Notes: a model not told the origin generated them from the letters alone. A stretch of 64,000 nt of DNA from Muribaculaceae bacterium (GCA_023667285.1 JAMPAK010000001.1:605006-669005), one strand, 5' to 3'; numbered from the stretch's first letter, positions 25,112 through 34,500 are shown. Made by a program: numbers and translations.

Positions 25112-26314
25112 ATGGAAGAGAAATTGGAAATATCAGAGGTCTATAAGGCCGCGCAGGTGCTTCGCGATGTGGCTCGCCATCCGCGTTTGATTGGCCCCAC
25201 ACGCCTGAACCCTGATGCTGAGGTGTATCTCAAGCCTGAGAACTTGCAGCACACTGGTGCGTTCAAACTGCGCGGTGCTTACTATAAGATCTCACAACTC
25301 ACGCCTGAGGAACGCTCCAAGGGGGTGATTGCCTGCTCGGCGGGCAATCATGCCCAGGGGGTGGCCCTTGCGGCGACGGCAAACGGCATCAAGTCGTTGA
25401 TATGCCTCCCTGCCGGTGCACCTATCTCAAAGATTGAGGCCACCAAGCGTCTCGGTGCAGAGGTGTGTCTTGTGCCGGGGGTATATGACGATGCCTATCA
25501 GAAGGCCGTTGAACTACAGAAGGAGCATGGCTATACCTTTATCCATCCGTTCGATGACCCGAAGGTAATAGCCGGTCAGGGCACCATCGGTCTCGAGATT
25601 CTCGAAGAGATGCCCGATGTCGAGGCTGTGATTGTCCCTGTCGGAGGTGGTGGCCTTATCGCCGGCATAGCCTTTGCCCTCAAGCAGCTCAAGCCCGATG
25701 TGAAGGTCTATGGCGTCCAGGCCGAGGGGGCTCCTTCTATGGAGCGCTCAGTGGCGGCGGGCAAGAAGGTGCGTCTCCCTCAGGTATCCACCATCGCGGA
25801 CGGTATTGCCGTGAAGGAGCCGGGTGAGAATACGTTTGAGTTCTGCAGCCGTTATGTCGACGAGATTGTCACTGTAACAGAGGATGAGATTGCGGCTGCG
25901 ATTCTCGCCCTCATTGAGCAGCAGAAACTCGTGGCTGAAGGTGCGGGTGCCGTGAGTGTGGCGGCAGCTATGTTCAACAAGGTTCCCATCAAGGGGAAGA
26001 AGACAGTGTGTGTGGTCTCAGGCGGCAATATCGATGTCACCAGCCTCAACCGTGTCATCACCCGTGGGCTTGTGAAGAGCGGGCGTAACTGCACCATCAA
26101 ACTTGATGTAGGGGATAAGCCGGGCATGCTGTCGGGTATCTGCAATATCCTTGCTGAGAATGGTGCCAACATTATCTCCGTGACCCATGAGCGCAACTCG
26201 GATCTCACGTCGATCAACGGCTGTATTCTGAGCATAGAGGTCGAGACACGCAATCTTGACCATATCTCCCAACTCAAGCAAGCCTTGAACGATTCAGGAC
26301 ATCACGTTGTTTAA
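25112..26314 (+). CDS. ilvA: Threonine ammonia-lyase (threonine dehydratase) with ACT-like domain
   Basis: A 400-residue fold-type II PLP enzyme. The Schiff-base Lys lies in [13 protein letters not shown], the [10 protein letters not shown] motif binds the substrate carboxylate, and the glycine-rich phosphate loop is [12 protein letters not shown]-terminal ACT-like regulatory domain (about 325-400, [15 protein letters not shown]) is present. It deaminates L-threonine to 2-oxobutyrate, the entry to isoleucine. The single ACT domain and 400-residue length resemble the short TdcB/IlvA form. It starts only 7 nt after the DUF5689 lipoprotein gene, so cotranscription is likely, and a terminator follows. 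Confidence 0.93.
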   Translation: MEEKLEISEVYKAAQVLRDVARHPRLIGPTRLNPDAEVYLKPENLQHTGAFKLRGAYYKISQLTPEERSKGVIACSAGNHAQGVALAATANGIKSLICLPAGAPISKIEATKRLGAEVCLVPGVYDDAYQKAVELQKEHGYTFIHPFDDPKVIAGQGTIGLEILEEMPDVEAVIVPVGGGGLIAGIAFALKQLKPDVKVYGVQAEGAPSMERSVAAGKKVRLPQVSTIADGIAVKEPGENTFEFCSRYVDEIVTVTEDEIAAAILALIEQQKLVAEGAGAVSVAAAMFNKVPIKGKKTVCVVSGGNIDVTSLNRVITRGLVKSGRNCTIKLDVGDKPGMLSGICNILAENGANIISVTHERNSDLTSINGCILSIEVETRNLDHISQLKQALNDSGHHVV

Positions 26315-26334
26315 ATTCAAGACAAGTCTAATTA

Positions 26335-26371
26335 AGGCCCGTCGGACGAGTCTGGCGGGCCTGATTTTTTT
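26335..26371 (+). terminator. Terminator downstream of ilvA
   Basis: AGGCCCG (26335-26341) pairs with CGGGCCT (26356-26362), followed by GATTTTTTT. It sits just before the SPOR-like lipoprotein start at 26376, so that gene either depends on read-through or has its own start. Confidence 0.75.
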
Positions 26372-26375
26372 ACAT

Positions 26376-26888
26376 ATGAAGAAACTGCCTTTATTTATTC
26401 TCCTTGGCGTTTTGGCTCTCGTGGGGTGTAAGACCAGTGAGGCCAACTATAAGGCTGCCTATGAGGCTGCTGTGGGTCAACAGCGCGAAGCAGCGGCTCT
26501 CGACTCTACCATTTACGGACAGGTGCGCACACAGGCACGTATGTCTGTGCTGAAGGTGGGCAATGACTCGCTGCCTCTGAAGACTGAGCAAATTGGCTAT
26601 ACGGAGAACGGGGGTGCATCGCGCGCCACCCTGCACCGCTATAATGTCGTTGTGGGTCAATTCAAGCAGGTGTTCAACGCCCGGCAGATGCGCGAGCGCC
26701 TAATGGCCGGAGGCTATCCGGATGCTGTGATAGTCCACACACGCGAGCCTCTATATTATGTCATCACAGCCTCAGTCTCCACTCCTGAGGAGGCACTGAG
26801 GGAGTATGAGCGAGTGAAGTCTGACCGCTCCATGGTGCTCAAGTCACCGTTGCCGTTTATCCTCCGTCCCGCCCATCTGGCGAGATAG
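26376..26888 (+). CDS. SPOR-domain-like lipoprotein
   Basis: A 170-residue protein with signal peptide and lipobox ALVGCK (Cys about 18). The middle is polar. The C-terminal about 70 residues (YNVVVGQFKQVFNARQ, then RLMAGGYPDAVIV) match the SPOR fold, which binds denuded peptidoglycan at division sites. I chose the ATG at 26376 because it gives the lipoprotein signal; the longer frame overlaps the ilvA end and its terminator. The gene is probably cell-envelope or division related. Confidence 0.75.
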   Translation: MKKLPLFILLGVLALVGCKTSEANYKAAYEAAVGQQREAAALDSTIYGQVRTQARMSVLKVGNDSLPLKTEQIGYTENGGASRATLHRYNVVVGQFKQVFNARQMRERLMAGGYPDAVIVHTREPLYYVITASVSTPEEALREYERVKSDRSMVLKSPLPFILRPAHLAR

Positions 26889-26909
26889 AGTGATGAGGAG
26901 TCATAAACA

Positions 26910-26942
26910 GCACGGGCTGCAAGAGATTTTCTTGCAGCCCGT
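26910..26942. terminator. Strong convergent hairpin after the SPOR-like gene
   Basis: A perfect 14-bp stem (26910-26923 with 26929-26942) closes a 5-nt loop. It lies between the convergent SPOR-like gene and the last gene of the kinase/FHA cluster. No U tract follows on either strand. Confidence 0.7.
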
Positions 26943-26965
26943 GTCGTATAAAGGTGAATGTCGTT

Positions 26966-28240
26966 TTACTTCACTCGGAAGATTGACATCTTGTTTTCCT
27001 TGAGGTTGATGAGGGCATAGAATCCTGCACGTGAGACAGGGAATGTGCGCGAGAGGATGCCGTTCTTGTTGACATTCTGTGATGTCACTGAGATTGTCTG
27101 GTAGATCAGATTATCAGTGTTGACTTTGACCTCAAAGTTGAGAGGCTGAACGGGTACAAGAATCAGCTGTCCTATGGTAAGGTTGTCAGAGCCTTCAAGG
27201 ACAATTGTGCCGTTCTCGGGGGTTATCGTGGGAATGTTCAGGTTGGCAACGTTCAGTTTGAGGACATTCTTGCTGCGCTTGGCGCCGACAAATGAGATGA
27301 TTCCATGGTTAAGATAGACTGAGTCTTTCTCATACTCAAACTCCATGCGGGGGGCATAGGATTTGTTGCGGTCCTTGCGAATCTCGCGAATCTCCTTGAG
27401 ATTGCGGATGTTTGTCGTGTTGTTGTGGTCAATGTACTTGAACGTGCCTTTGGCGTAATCCTGCTCGATGATGACCACATCATGAATCACCTCGTTTTTG
27501 TCGAGATAGATGGTCTCGATGAGGGGTGCCTGATAGAAGATGGGTTCATCAGTATCGACAGCCACACGGCGCTGAACAGCGATGTCTGAGGGGAGGATGC
27601 TGTAGATGCGGCCGTTGCAGTCTATGCGGGTAAGTTTGCCGGGCTCGGAGCTGATGATCTGTCCAAGGTATGGCATGCCGCTATTCTTGGTGATAATCTC
27701 ATCATTGATGCCGTTGACCTGCTTGGGGTTGCGAAGGTCGCGTGTGATGACGCTGATCTCGCTCATATTTGCCTGAACCTCGTGGGGATAAGTGTCGCGA
27801 TATTTCACAACCGATCCCTCCTCGAGAATCTCGACGTTGCGGATCACCTCTTGTCTCGGAACAGCAGTCTTTACTATCTTGAAGGTAGCGCTGGTGCTGT
27901 GATTGGTCGAGTCAACCTCTACTACATCTGCAACAGAAGTGTTGACAGAGTCTACCACGGTGTAGTAGATATCTGAGAGTTGCTTGGCAGGCTCTGAAGA
28001 GGCCTTGGGGAAAATCGTTTTTCTGGGGGTCTGGCTATGATGCTCGATGCGGTCAATTACGTCAGAAGGGAGGTATGCCACAGTTGTATCGGCGAGGATG
28101 CTTATCTCGCCGTTGGCCTTCTGCATGCACATGTAGCCCTCATACTTATTGCCGTTGCTCATGGTGATGGTCTCAATCACCTCAGCCGCCATGGCGGTTG
28201 AGGCAATGAGAGCGGCGAGCGCCAATAGTGTCTTTTTCAT
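26966..28240 (-). CDS. Exported protein of unknown function, last gene of kinase/FHA cluster
   Basis: A 424-residue protein with a signal peptide (MKKTLLALAALIASTAMA). No domain is recognised with confidence. It is beta-rich, with recurrent short units of the kind 'EVIETITMSNGNKYEG', 'RNVEILEEGSVVKY' and 'IHDVVIIEQDYAKG', as if a small strand-turn-strand module were repeated about 6-8 times. The C-terminus resembles an outer-envelope beta domain (FPVSRAGFYALINL). It starts 11 nt after the WG-repeat gene and ends the eight-gene cluster. It may be an envelope sensor or target of the system; this is position-based only. Confidence 0.7.
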   Translation of the reverse strand: MKKTLLALAALIASTAMAAEVIETITMSNGNKYEGYMCMQKANGEISILADTTVAYLPSDVIDRIEHHSQTPRKTIFPKASSEPAKQLSDIYYTVVDSVNTSVADVVEVDSTNHSTSATFKIVKTAVPRQEVIRNVEILEEGSVVKYRDTYPHEVQANMSEISVITRDLRNPKQVNGINDEIITKNSGMPYLGQIISSEPGKLTRIDCNGRIYSILPSDIAVQRRVAVDTDEPIFYQAPLIETIYLDKNEVIHDVVIIEQDYAKGTFKYIDHNNTTNIRNLKEIREIRKDRNKSYAPRMEFEYEKDSVYLNHGIISFVGAKRSKNVLKLNVANLNIPTITPENGTIVLEGSDNLTIGQLILVPVQPLNFEVKVNTDNLIYQTISVTSQNVNKNGILSRTFPVSRAGFYALINLKENKMSIFRVK

Positions 28241-28251
28241 CGTGTGTATGT

Positions 28252-29799
28252 TTAGAGATTAAAGAAAGGCTCAAGGGTGATTTTCCTGCTTTCTGACTCA
28301 TCTCCAACAGTCACAGTGACACTGCGGGTCTCAGACTTAGTCACCTTTGAGAAGTAAAGGTTGACAGTGGCCTTGCCACCGGCTTTGATTGTGACACGTT
28401 TTGGCGAAACAGAGGCTCCAGTGGCGGAGACTGCGCCTGTGAATGTCTTTGAGCCGCGATTGCTGATGGTGACACCGATGGCGGCTGCATCCTTGGCGTT
28501 TGCCTTGGCGCGGGTGGTTGAGAACGAAATCTCGATGTCGCTGCTGCCACTCTGTTCAACCTGCTTCACCTCGGGCTTCATGGTCGAGTTCCAAACTTCG
28601 ATGCCGTCAACGCTCACGCGGATCATGCGGTCACCCTTGGGGAGCATGATGGGGAGTGAGTGACGCCCGGTCTCGTTTGCCGCGCCCTGGACGGTTGCGG
28701 CAAGTTTGTTGGCGCTGTCATATGCATCGGCGGTGACGTTCATGTTGGCGAGGCCACGGGGGACTGTGACGTCGATGATGGCGCTCTCCACGCTGTTGTC
28801 AGTCGGAGTGGCGGTGCCACGCTTCACGTTGACCTCAACATTTCCGCTGATGAGGTCAAGCACACCCACTGCTCTGTTTTTGGCAGCGATGGCATGGCCG
28901 TCTGTGAAGTTGTTTGCAGCAGTGAACTGAGCCGGAATCATGACGCGGTCTCCCACTTTGTAGCCATAGAGTTGTCCCTCCTGATAAGTGGTCATGGCAT
29001 TGAGGGGTGTTGTCGATGTGGCGGCTGTGGTTTCATCCGGCTTGACAAGACAGTATCTTTCATCAAAAGTGAGGGCTGCAAGGGGTTCCATTCTCAGCAT
29101 AGTGCCCATAGGGTTGATGATGAAGCACTGGCGGTCCTTGTTCATCACAAGGGCCTCACCGTCCTTAAATGTTGTGCCGAGATAGATGTCGCCAATCTCG
29201 CGTGGGAGTTTGAGTTCTTTGCCAAACTGGTTGATATAGTATATCTTATCGTTTCCAACTAGACCATCTGCGCCAACTGCACTCACGGCTTTTGAGAGGA
29301 TGCCACCCTTAGGCTTGGAGACAGCAGCAAGACCGTTTGAGAAAGGATGGGGGTTAGAGAACTTGAAGGGGACAATCTCTCGGCCGTTGCGGTCGACATA
29401 TCCGACCTTTCCACTTCTGTTAGCCACGGGGAGAAGTCCCTCAGAGAAGAGTGGGAACTGGTCTGTGTAGAGCTCATCGCTCACGTTTGAGACCACTCCG
29501 TCCTCCGAGAGGATGCCGACGAGGCGCATTTTGCCCTCGGGGGTGCCGTTGAGAATCAGTGCGAGGCCCTCGGAGAAGGGGGTGATGGAGTCGTAGGCGA
29601 TGGCCACAACTGTGCGGCCATCAGGGGCAACGACACCCGACTTCATTGTCTGTTTGACCTTGTAGAGATTGTTTGCCCCCATGGGCATCACTGCTCTATA
29701 CTGGGGCTTTATGAGCCATCTGGCGGTCTCCGCATTGGCTGAAGGGGCGATTGCCCCCACAGTCAATAAGGCAGCCATTATGATAGATGATATTTTCAT
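28252..29799 (-). CDS. Exported WG-repeat protein with C-terminal Ig-like domains
   Basis: A 515-residue protein with signal peptide (1-23, ending ANA). Residues about 40-260 contain WG-repeat-like units (TMKSGVVAPDGRTVV, RSGKVGYVDRNGREIV, PFSEGLALI, PFSNGLAAV), expected to form a beta-propeller-like array. About 325-420 resembles a PEGA or Ig-like domain (GRHSLPIMLPKGDRMIRV), and the C-terminus resembles a CARDB-type fold (ITISNRGSKTF, KAGGKATVNLYFSKV). It lies 17 nt after the FHA-protease gene. WG proteins often bind ligands or proteins outside the cytoplasm, so a sensory or substrate role is plausible. Confidence 0.78.
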   Translation of the reverse strand: MKISSIIMAALLTVGAIAPSANAETARWLIKPQYRAVMPMGANNLYKVKQTMKSGVVAPDGRTVVAIAYDSITPFSEGLALILNGTPEGKMRLVGILSEDGVVSNVSDELYTDQFPLFSEGLLPVANRSGKVGYVDRNGREIVPFKFSNPHPFSNGLAAVSKPKGGILSKAVSAVGADGLVGNDKIYYINQFGKELKLPREIGDIYLGTTFKDGEALVMNKDRQCFIINPMGTMLRMEPLAALTFDERYCLVKPDETTAATSTTPLNAMTTYQEGQLYGYKVGDRVMIPAQFTAANNFTDGHAIAAKNRAVGVLDLISGNVEVNVKRGTATPTDNSVESAIIDVTVPRGLANMNVTADAYDSANKLAATVQGAANETGRHSLPIMLPKGDRMIRVSVDGIEVWNSTMKPEVKQVEQSGSSDIEISFSTTRAKANAKDAAAIGVTISNRGSKTFTGAVSATGASVSPKRVTIKAGGKATVNLYFSKVTKSETRSVTVTVGDESESRKITLEPFFNL

Positions 29800-29816
29800 A
29801 TAGGCGTAGTTAGTTT

Positions 29817-31445
29817 TTACTTAGTTTCATTTTCATACATCTCCTTGAGATACTTGGCGTGTATGGCTCGGCCATATGTTGACCCACCGAGGAGATGTCC
29901 GTATGCTATACCCATGAGTCGTCCGGTCTTTGTGCAGAATATGGGTGATCCGCTAGCACCGGGGACAATCTCACCCTGAATGTCAAAGTAGTATTTGCTA
30001 GGCATTGAGCTGCACATGGTCTCGCGCACCTGGGGACGTAGTTTCTGGATCTTCGGGTCAAGTGACCATGCTAGGCCATTAGGATAGCCAATCCAAGTGA
30101 GGCGTTCCTTCTGCGTCTCAATTTTTTCCATTGAGAAGGTGGAGGGGTCAAATACCCATGGAATGCTCTCAGGTGTGTGGGGGTCGTTGAGCTGTATGAG
30201 GGCGATGTCAATTTCCTTGTCCTTTGAGTAGTCGAGCATTGTGCAGCGGGAGAATTCATCGAGACTTGCATAGTTGCGGTTGGGGTATGCGATGCCGAAA
30301 TAGTCAAGTTCACCTACAATCTTGAACTTCGCGTTGCGGAGTTGACGGATGAGCGAATTGGCATACTGGCCACCTTTACCTTCCTTGATGGCCTGTGTAC
30401 GCACCATGGGCCAGAATACGCTGGAACTCATGTTGTAGGCAGCCTCAACCTCGGCTGAGGTGAGTTCCATGGGCAAATGATCGTGCATTAGTTGCTCGGC
30501 CTCGTTGTGCCATTCTTTCTGTTTTTCTTCAGGCTCATACTCCCAAGGTACAGCCACATGACGGTTTGTGCCCATGCGACCATCACGGTCAAGGAAGAAT
30601 GCTGTGCCGGTGTAGGCTTCCTGCTTCACTTTCAGGCGTCCGGGTGCGAAGCCGGTTTGCGCTGTCCAAATGTCATCGTGTATGGGGCTATTTTCGAGCT
30701 CGAGATAAACAGTGTAGACTCCATATACCATCACAACTGCTTTCTGTGCCTCTGTCAAGTTGTAGCCTTTGACAATATTGCCGCAGGAGCAGTCCTGAAA
30801 TAACGAGAAGCCGGAAGAGTTGCCACCGTTACCGTTAATCAGTGCTTTTACGCCGAATATGATTCCGACACAAGCGGCAGCGGCTACAAGACCGATGAGA
30901 GCCTTCTTGACCCAACCGTAGGGGTTGGGGATGTATTGCTTGAGCTGTTCGGTGACATCCTCATCTGCCACGACAACGTTGTCGCCATGTTTGAGTGTGA
31001 CGCGCTTGCCCTTGGGTATTTTCTGACCGTTGACCTCAGTGCCGTTCTTTGAATTGTTGTCGAGAAGAGTGCAGTTGCCTTTCTTGTCGACGAAGAGAGT
31101 GGCATGGTAGCGGCTGGCAAACTGGCTGCTGACATTGACGTCGCAGCGGTGGCTTGTGCCTATATTGATGATTGACTTGTATTTTGAGGGGTTCTCAAGC
31201 ACCGGGACCTGGTGCCACTGCAACTGGACATCCCCAAATTTGATGAGGTCACCGCGATGAACGGGTGTCTCTACATTGGGAGTGAGTTTCTGACCGCCGA
31301 CAAAAGTGCCGTTGGTGCTGTTTTTGTCCTCGATGAAGATGTCGCCGTTGTCAAGGAGAGTGAGTTCGGCGTGTACTCCGCTGACATACGGGCTATTGAG
31401 CACGATGCTGCAACTCGGATCCGAGCCTATCTTAAGGAGTTTCAT
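29817..31445 (-). CDS. Double-FHA transmembrane trypsin-like serine protease
   Basis: A 542-residue protein. FHA 1 spans about 1-75 (VSGVHAEL, NSTNGTFV) and FHA 2 about 91-160 (ASRYHATLF, NSKNGTEVNG). One membrane helix lies at about 182-203. A chymotrypsin-fold protease domain covers about 275-520 with triad candidates His296 (MGTNRHVAVP), Asp413 (EIDIALIQL) and Ser498 (GASGSP). Both FHA domains lack the usual Arg after IG (IGSDPS, IGTSHR). Topology puts the FHA pair in the cytoplasm and the protease on the periplasmic side, so phosphothreonine binding inside could control proteolysis outside. It sits in the kinase/phosphatase cluster. Confidence 0.88.
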   Translation of the reverse strand: MKLLKIGSDPSCSIVLNSPYVSGVHAELTLLDNGDIFIEDKNSTNGTFVGGQKLTPNVETPVHRGDLIKFGDVQLQWHQVPVLENPSKYKSIINIGTSHRCDVNVSSQFASRYHATLFVDKKGNCTLLDNNSKNGTEVNGQKIPKGKRVTLKHGDNVVVADEDVTEQLKQYIPNPYGWVKKALIGLVAAAACVGIIFGVKALINGNGGNSSGFSLFQDCSCGNIVKGYNLTEAQKAVVMVYGVYTVYLELENSPIHDDIWTAQTGFAPGRLKVKQEAYTGTAFFLDRDGRMGTNRHVAVPWEYEPEEKQKEWHNEAEQLMHDHLPMELTSAEVEAAYNMSSSVFWPMVRTQAIKEGKGGQYANSLIRQLRNAKFKIVGELDYFGIAYPNRNYASLDEFSRCTMLDYSKDKEIDIALIQLNDPHTPESIPWVFDPSTFSMEKIETQKERLTWIGYPNGLAWSLDPKIQKLRPQVRETMCSSMPSKYYFDIQGEIVPGASGSPIFCTKTGRLMGIAYGHLLGGSTYGRAIHAKYLKEMYENETK

Positions 31446-31502
31446 GAATTAAGGGATATTGATTTGGTTTTGTTTTGATTTAGATATTGTGGGGCCGGAG
31501 CA

Positions 31503-32126
31503 TCACATGTGCCACTGTTGAGACTGCTCCTCAGTCTTCTTAGGCTCGTCCTTTTTTTGCTCAGACTCTTGTTTCTTCTTCTTCTCGTCCTGCTCTTTCT
31601 TCTTGCGTCTTTCTTCCTGTCTCTTCTTTTCGCGCTCTTTTTCCTCAGCGGTCTGGAAGAATTTAACATTCTTATCAGCGTCCTTGACAGTGTCTTTCTT
31701 CTCCTTTTCCTTCTCCTTTGTGTTTTCCTCCGGTTTGGGAGCGGGTGTGGAGTCATACTGCTCGATAAGGGTATCATTGTCATTGCCTCCCCAGTCAATC
31801 TTGTTGACAAGCGAGATGATGACACATGCGGCAATGATGACCAGCAGGCCAATCCCACAGAGGCGATAGGGACGCATGAGGTCAGGCACCTGGTCCCAGT
31901 CGAGCTGAGCCACCTGAGCGAACGACACCACGTCTTTGCGTGTGACAGGGTAGGGCTTATTGGAAGCAAGACGTATGCCGTTGACATATGTTCCGTTCTT
32001 GCTGAGGTCGCGTATCTCCATCTTGCCGAAAGGCATCAGTTTGATGGTGGCATGGCGGCGGCTGACAAGGTCGTTGTCGATGATGATGTTTGACTCTACA
32101 CCGCGTCCGATTGAGATGATTTTCAT
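31503..32126 (-). CDS. FHA-domain protein with membrane anchor and highly charged tail
   Basis: A 207-residue protein. The FHA domain occupies about 1-75 with the full phosphothreonine-pocket pattern: IGRGVESN, SRRHA and LSKNGTYVNG. A membrane helix lies at about 90-108 (LCGIGLLVIIAACVIISLV). The remaining about 95 residues are a Lys/Glu-rich low-complexity tail, predicted helical or disordered, ending SQQWHM. It starts 3 nt after the PP2C stop. It probably docks a phosphorylated cluster partner at the membrane. The long leucine-rich frame on the opposite strand is an artefact of this repeat. Confidence 0.87.
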   Translation of the reverse strand: MKIISIGRGVESNIIIDNDLVSRRHATIKLMPFGKMEIRDLSKNGTYVNGIRLASNKPYPVTRKDVVSFAQVAQLDWDQVPDLMRPYRLCGIGLLVIIAACVIISLVNKIDWGGNDNDTLIEQYDSTPAPKPEENTKEKEKEKKDTVKDADKNVKFFQTAEEKEREKKRQEERRKKKEQDEKKKKQESEQKKDEPKKTEEQSQQWHM

Positions 32127-32129
32127 GGT

Positions 32130-33602
32130 TTATTTCTTGGTTGTGGGATTACTCTTTATCTGATTGTTGAGCGACTCAAGAGCCTTGATGATAGCCTTGA
32201 TATGTCCTTCACGGTTTTTGTTTGCGACATCCTTGGTTATAGAGTTTGTGATCCATTTCTTATTGACACATTCAATAAACTTCTCATTTTGGATGTTCAT
32301 CTCCTTTACTTTCTTTGTGAGAGCGTCCATCTTCTTGGAGGCGGCGCTGACGGCATCATCAAGTTTCTTGCCTCTTTGTTTGATTTTGCCAATGTTGTTG
32401 ACGTCTGCAATGAGGACGTTGATGTCGCTGATGACCTGGAGCGATTCCTTGTCCTTGTTCATGTCCTGGGTAAGTGCGGGCTTCTCCTCAGATTTCTTCT
32501 TGTTGTCCTCGCTCTTCTGGGGCTGAGTGTTGGACTCGATGTATTTCATGTATTCGTCGAGGCGTGAGGCATAGAATTCGTCCTGTTCGGCCATCTGGCG
32601 GCGATACTTTTCGAGTTCCTCGTCGTTGCGTTTCTGAGCCTCGTCGAGCAGACGCTCAAGTTCGGCGCGTGTCACTACTGAGTCGTTGGGATTTGTGGAG
32701 GCCAGTTCCTTGCGTGTGGGGTTTGAGTGCTTGTAGGCCCGATATTGGATGAAGTTTGCCAGCAGGCTGATGCAGCAGAGCGCGGCGAGAGCATAGAGCG
32801 TATATTTGATCTTTGTGCTCATTTTCTGTTTTAGTTTTGAGTTAAGTGTGGTCTGCAGCATAGCCACAGTGAGATTGTCGTGATTTCCGCCATGGGCATT
32901 GCCGAGCTCGTCGACCTTGATGGCGAGGCTCTCGACGGCTCCGGCGAGCGACTTGGTGCCTCCCGCTATCTGGAGCAGTTCCTTCTCGGGGAAGGCTCCC
33001 CAGATTCCGTCGGTGCAGAGCATGAAGCGGTCTCCTTTCTCGTAGGGGAGCTCGGCCACATCAGGCACCACATCGCCCATGGGGCCTAGAGCGCGTGTGA
33101 TGATGTTGCTCTCGCCTGAGAGCCGGGCCTTCTCCTCAGTGAGGGCTCCGGCCTTGACAAGCTCGAAGACCTTGGAGTGGTCAAATGTGCGGAACACCTT
33201 TGTTGTGCCGCGCAGTTGATAGACTCTGGAGTCTCCGACGTGGGCCACGATGGCCGACTGCTCGTTGATGAGGAGCGCGGTCACTGTGGTGCCCATTCCG
33301 CGCAGTTTTGGCTCGGCGGCCTGGGCTGCAAGGAGAGCCTCGGCGGCGGCCTTGACTGCACGTGTGATGACGTCGCGGCGGTCAGCGGTCTCCTTGCTGT
33401 CGAGCACAGAGTTGACTATGGCGTCGGCGGCCATCTGTGAGGCCATCTTGCCGGAGGGGCCGCCCCCCATGCCGTCGCACACCAGCAGGAGCAGGCCATG
33501 TTTGGTGTCCTGCCATGCGCAGGTGTCCTGGTTCTCAGACCTGCCACCTATGCGCGACTCGGCTACAGCGATAAACGGAGTTTTGGTATCAATGGGTTTC
33601 AT
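32130..33602 (-). CDS. PP2C-family Ser/Thr phosphatase with membrane helix and coiled coil
   Basis: A 490-residue protein. The PPM/PP2C domain (about 8-255) has all metal-site motifs: SENQD (about 23-27), CDGMGGG (about 42-48), GDSRVY, CTDGIWG and NHDNLTV. A membrane helix follows (about 267-289, YTLYALAALCCISLLANFI). About 200 charged residues come next, with coiled-coil character (LERLLDEAQKRNDEELEKYRRQ). The catalytic domain is cytoplasmic and the coiled coil extracytoplasmic. It should remove phosphates placed by the two neighbouring kinases. The gene lies 13 nt after the kinase gene at 33616-34500. Confidence 0.92.
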   Translation of the reverse strand: MKPIDTKTPFIAVAESRIGGRSENQDTCAWQDTKHGLLLLVCDGMGGGPSGKMASQMAADAIVNSVLDSKETADRRDVITRAVKAAAEALLAAQAAEPKLRGMGTTVTALLINEQSAIVAHVGDSRVYQLRGTTKVFRTFDHSKVFELVKAGALTEEKARLSGESNIITRALGPMGDVVPDVAELPYEKGDRFMLCTDGIWGAFPEKELLQIAGGTKSLAGAVESLAIKVDELGNAHGGNHDNLTVAMLQTTLNSKLKQKMSTKIKYTLYALAALCCISLLANFIQYRAYKHSNPTRKELASTNPNDSVVTRAELERLLDEAQKRNDEELEKYRRQMAEQDEFYASRLDEYMKYIESNTQPQKSEDNKKKSEEKPALTQDMNKDKESLQVISDINVLIADVNNIGKIKQRGKKLDDAVSAASKKMDALTKKVKEMNIQNEKFIECVNKKWITNSITKDVANKNREGHIKAIIKALESLNNQIKSNPTTKK

Positions 33603-33615
33603 CTGTTGTGTGTCG

Positions 33616-34500
33616 TTACTTGTTGAAAATCCGCTCCCACAGACTCGGCTTATGGTTGAGGGCTTCTTTCAGGGCTGTGGCAAACTCGCGGGCCGTGGAG
33701 TATCTGTCGGCCTGGTTGAGCTCGAGCGCACGGGCTATGGCCTTGTTGATTGCCTTGCTCACTCCGGGGATGGGGTCGAGTCTCTCAGCGTTGCGCTGGT
33801 AGGGCTTGACACCGCTGATGAGCTCGTAGAGAGTGACCCCGAGCTGATAGATGTCAGTGCGCTCGTCGAATGGGAGTCCAGTCTGTCCAGCCACGAGATA
33901 TTGCTCAGGGGCGGCATAGCCGGGTGTGCCGAGCAGTCCGGAGGCCGTGATGGCTCCCTGGGCGTGGGTATATGCGATGCCGAGGTCCATCAGACGGATG
34001 TTGGAGCCGTTCTCCACCATGATGTTGCTGGGCTTGATGTCAAGGTGGATGATTCCCTTGGCGTGGATGTATTCGAGGGCATCCAGGACAGGTAGTATGC
34101 ACTTGATGATGCGGTTGACACGGTCAGGCCGGTTGCTGAAGGTCTGCTCCACGTAGCGGTCGAGCGTCACACCCTGGACCAGGCGGCTGACTATGAACAT
34201 GGGTCCCGCAAGGCCACCCTCCTCACAGCACCCTATCATCTCGACGAGGTTGCGATGGCGGAAAGCAAGATTGGCCTCCAGGCGCGCCCTCTGGCGGATG
34301 GCAGGGACGCGCGCGTAGGCCGGGTTGACTTGCTTTATGGCCACAAGGTCATGGTGGTCAGCGACATTTCTGCCAAGGTAGACAGTGCCCATTGCACCGG
34401 CTCCGAGCGGCCTGGCCGATGAGTCGAAGTGATACCACTGGCGGTCGATGTGAAGGAACACCTCCCGTCCGTTGACACGTATGTTGCTTGTAGGCGGCAT
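33616..34500 (-). CDS. Soluble Ser/Thr protein kinase
   Basis: A 294-residue Hanks-type kinase with no membrane helix. The glycine loop is LGAGAMGTVYLG (about 32-43), the ATP Lys is K56 (VAIKQV), and the catalytic loop is IHLDIKPSN (about 151-159). The metal motif is DLG (172-174) instead of DFG, and the APE motif is intact (YAAPEQ). HLD instead of HRD makes it a non-RD kinase, so activation-loop phosphorylation may be less important. It lies 28 nt after the membrane kinase and 13 nt before the phosphatase gene. Confidence 0.93.
   Translation of the reverse strand: MPPTSNIRVNGREVFLHIDRQWYHFDSSARPLGAGAMGTVYLGRNVADHHDLVAIKQVNPAYARVPAIRQRARLEANLAFRHRNLVEMIGCCEEGGLAGPMFIVSRLVQGVTLDRYVEQTFSNRPDRVNRIIKCILPVLDALEYIHAKGIIHLDIKPSNIMVENGSNIRLMDLGIAYTHAQGAITASGLLGTPGYAAPEQYLVAGQTGLPFDERTDIYQLGVTLYELISGVKPYQRNAERLDPIPGVSKAINKAIARALELNQADRYSTAREFATALKEALNHKPSLWERIFNK

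Noticed and set aside
31509-32093. Long plus-strand frame of 194 residues, leucine-rich and opposite to the FHA-membrane protein
   Set aside because: It is the antisense of a Lys/Glu-rich repeat; the low-complexity Leu/Ser composition is explained by that and there is no promoter or family match.
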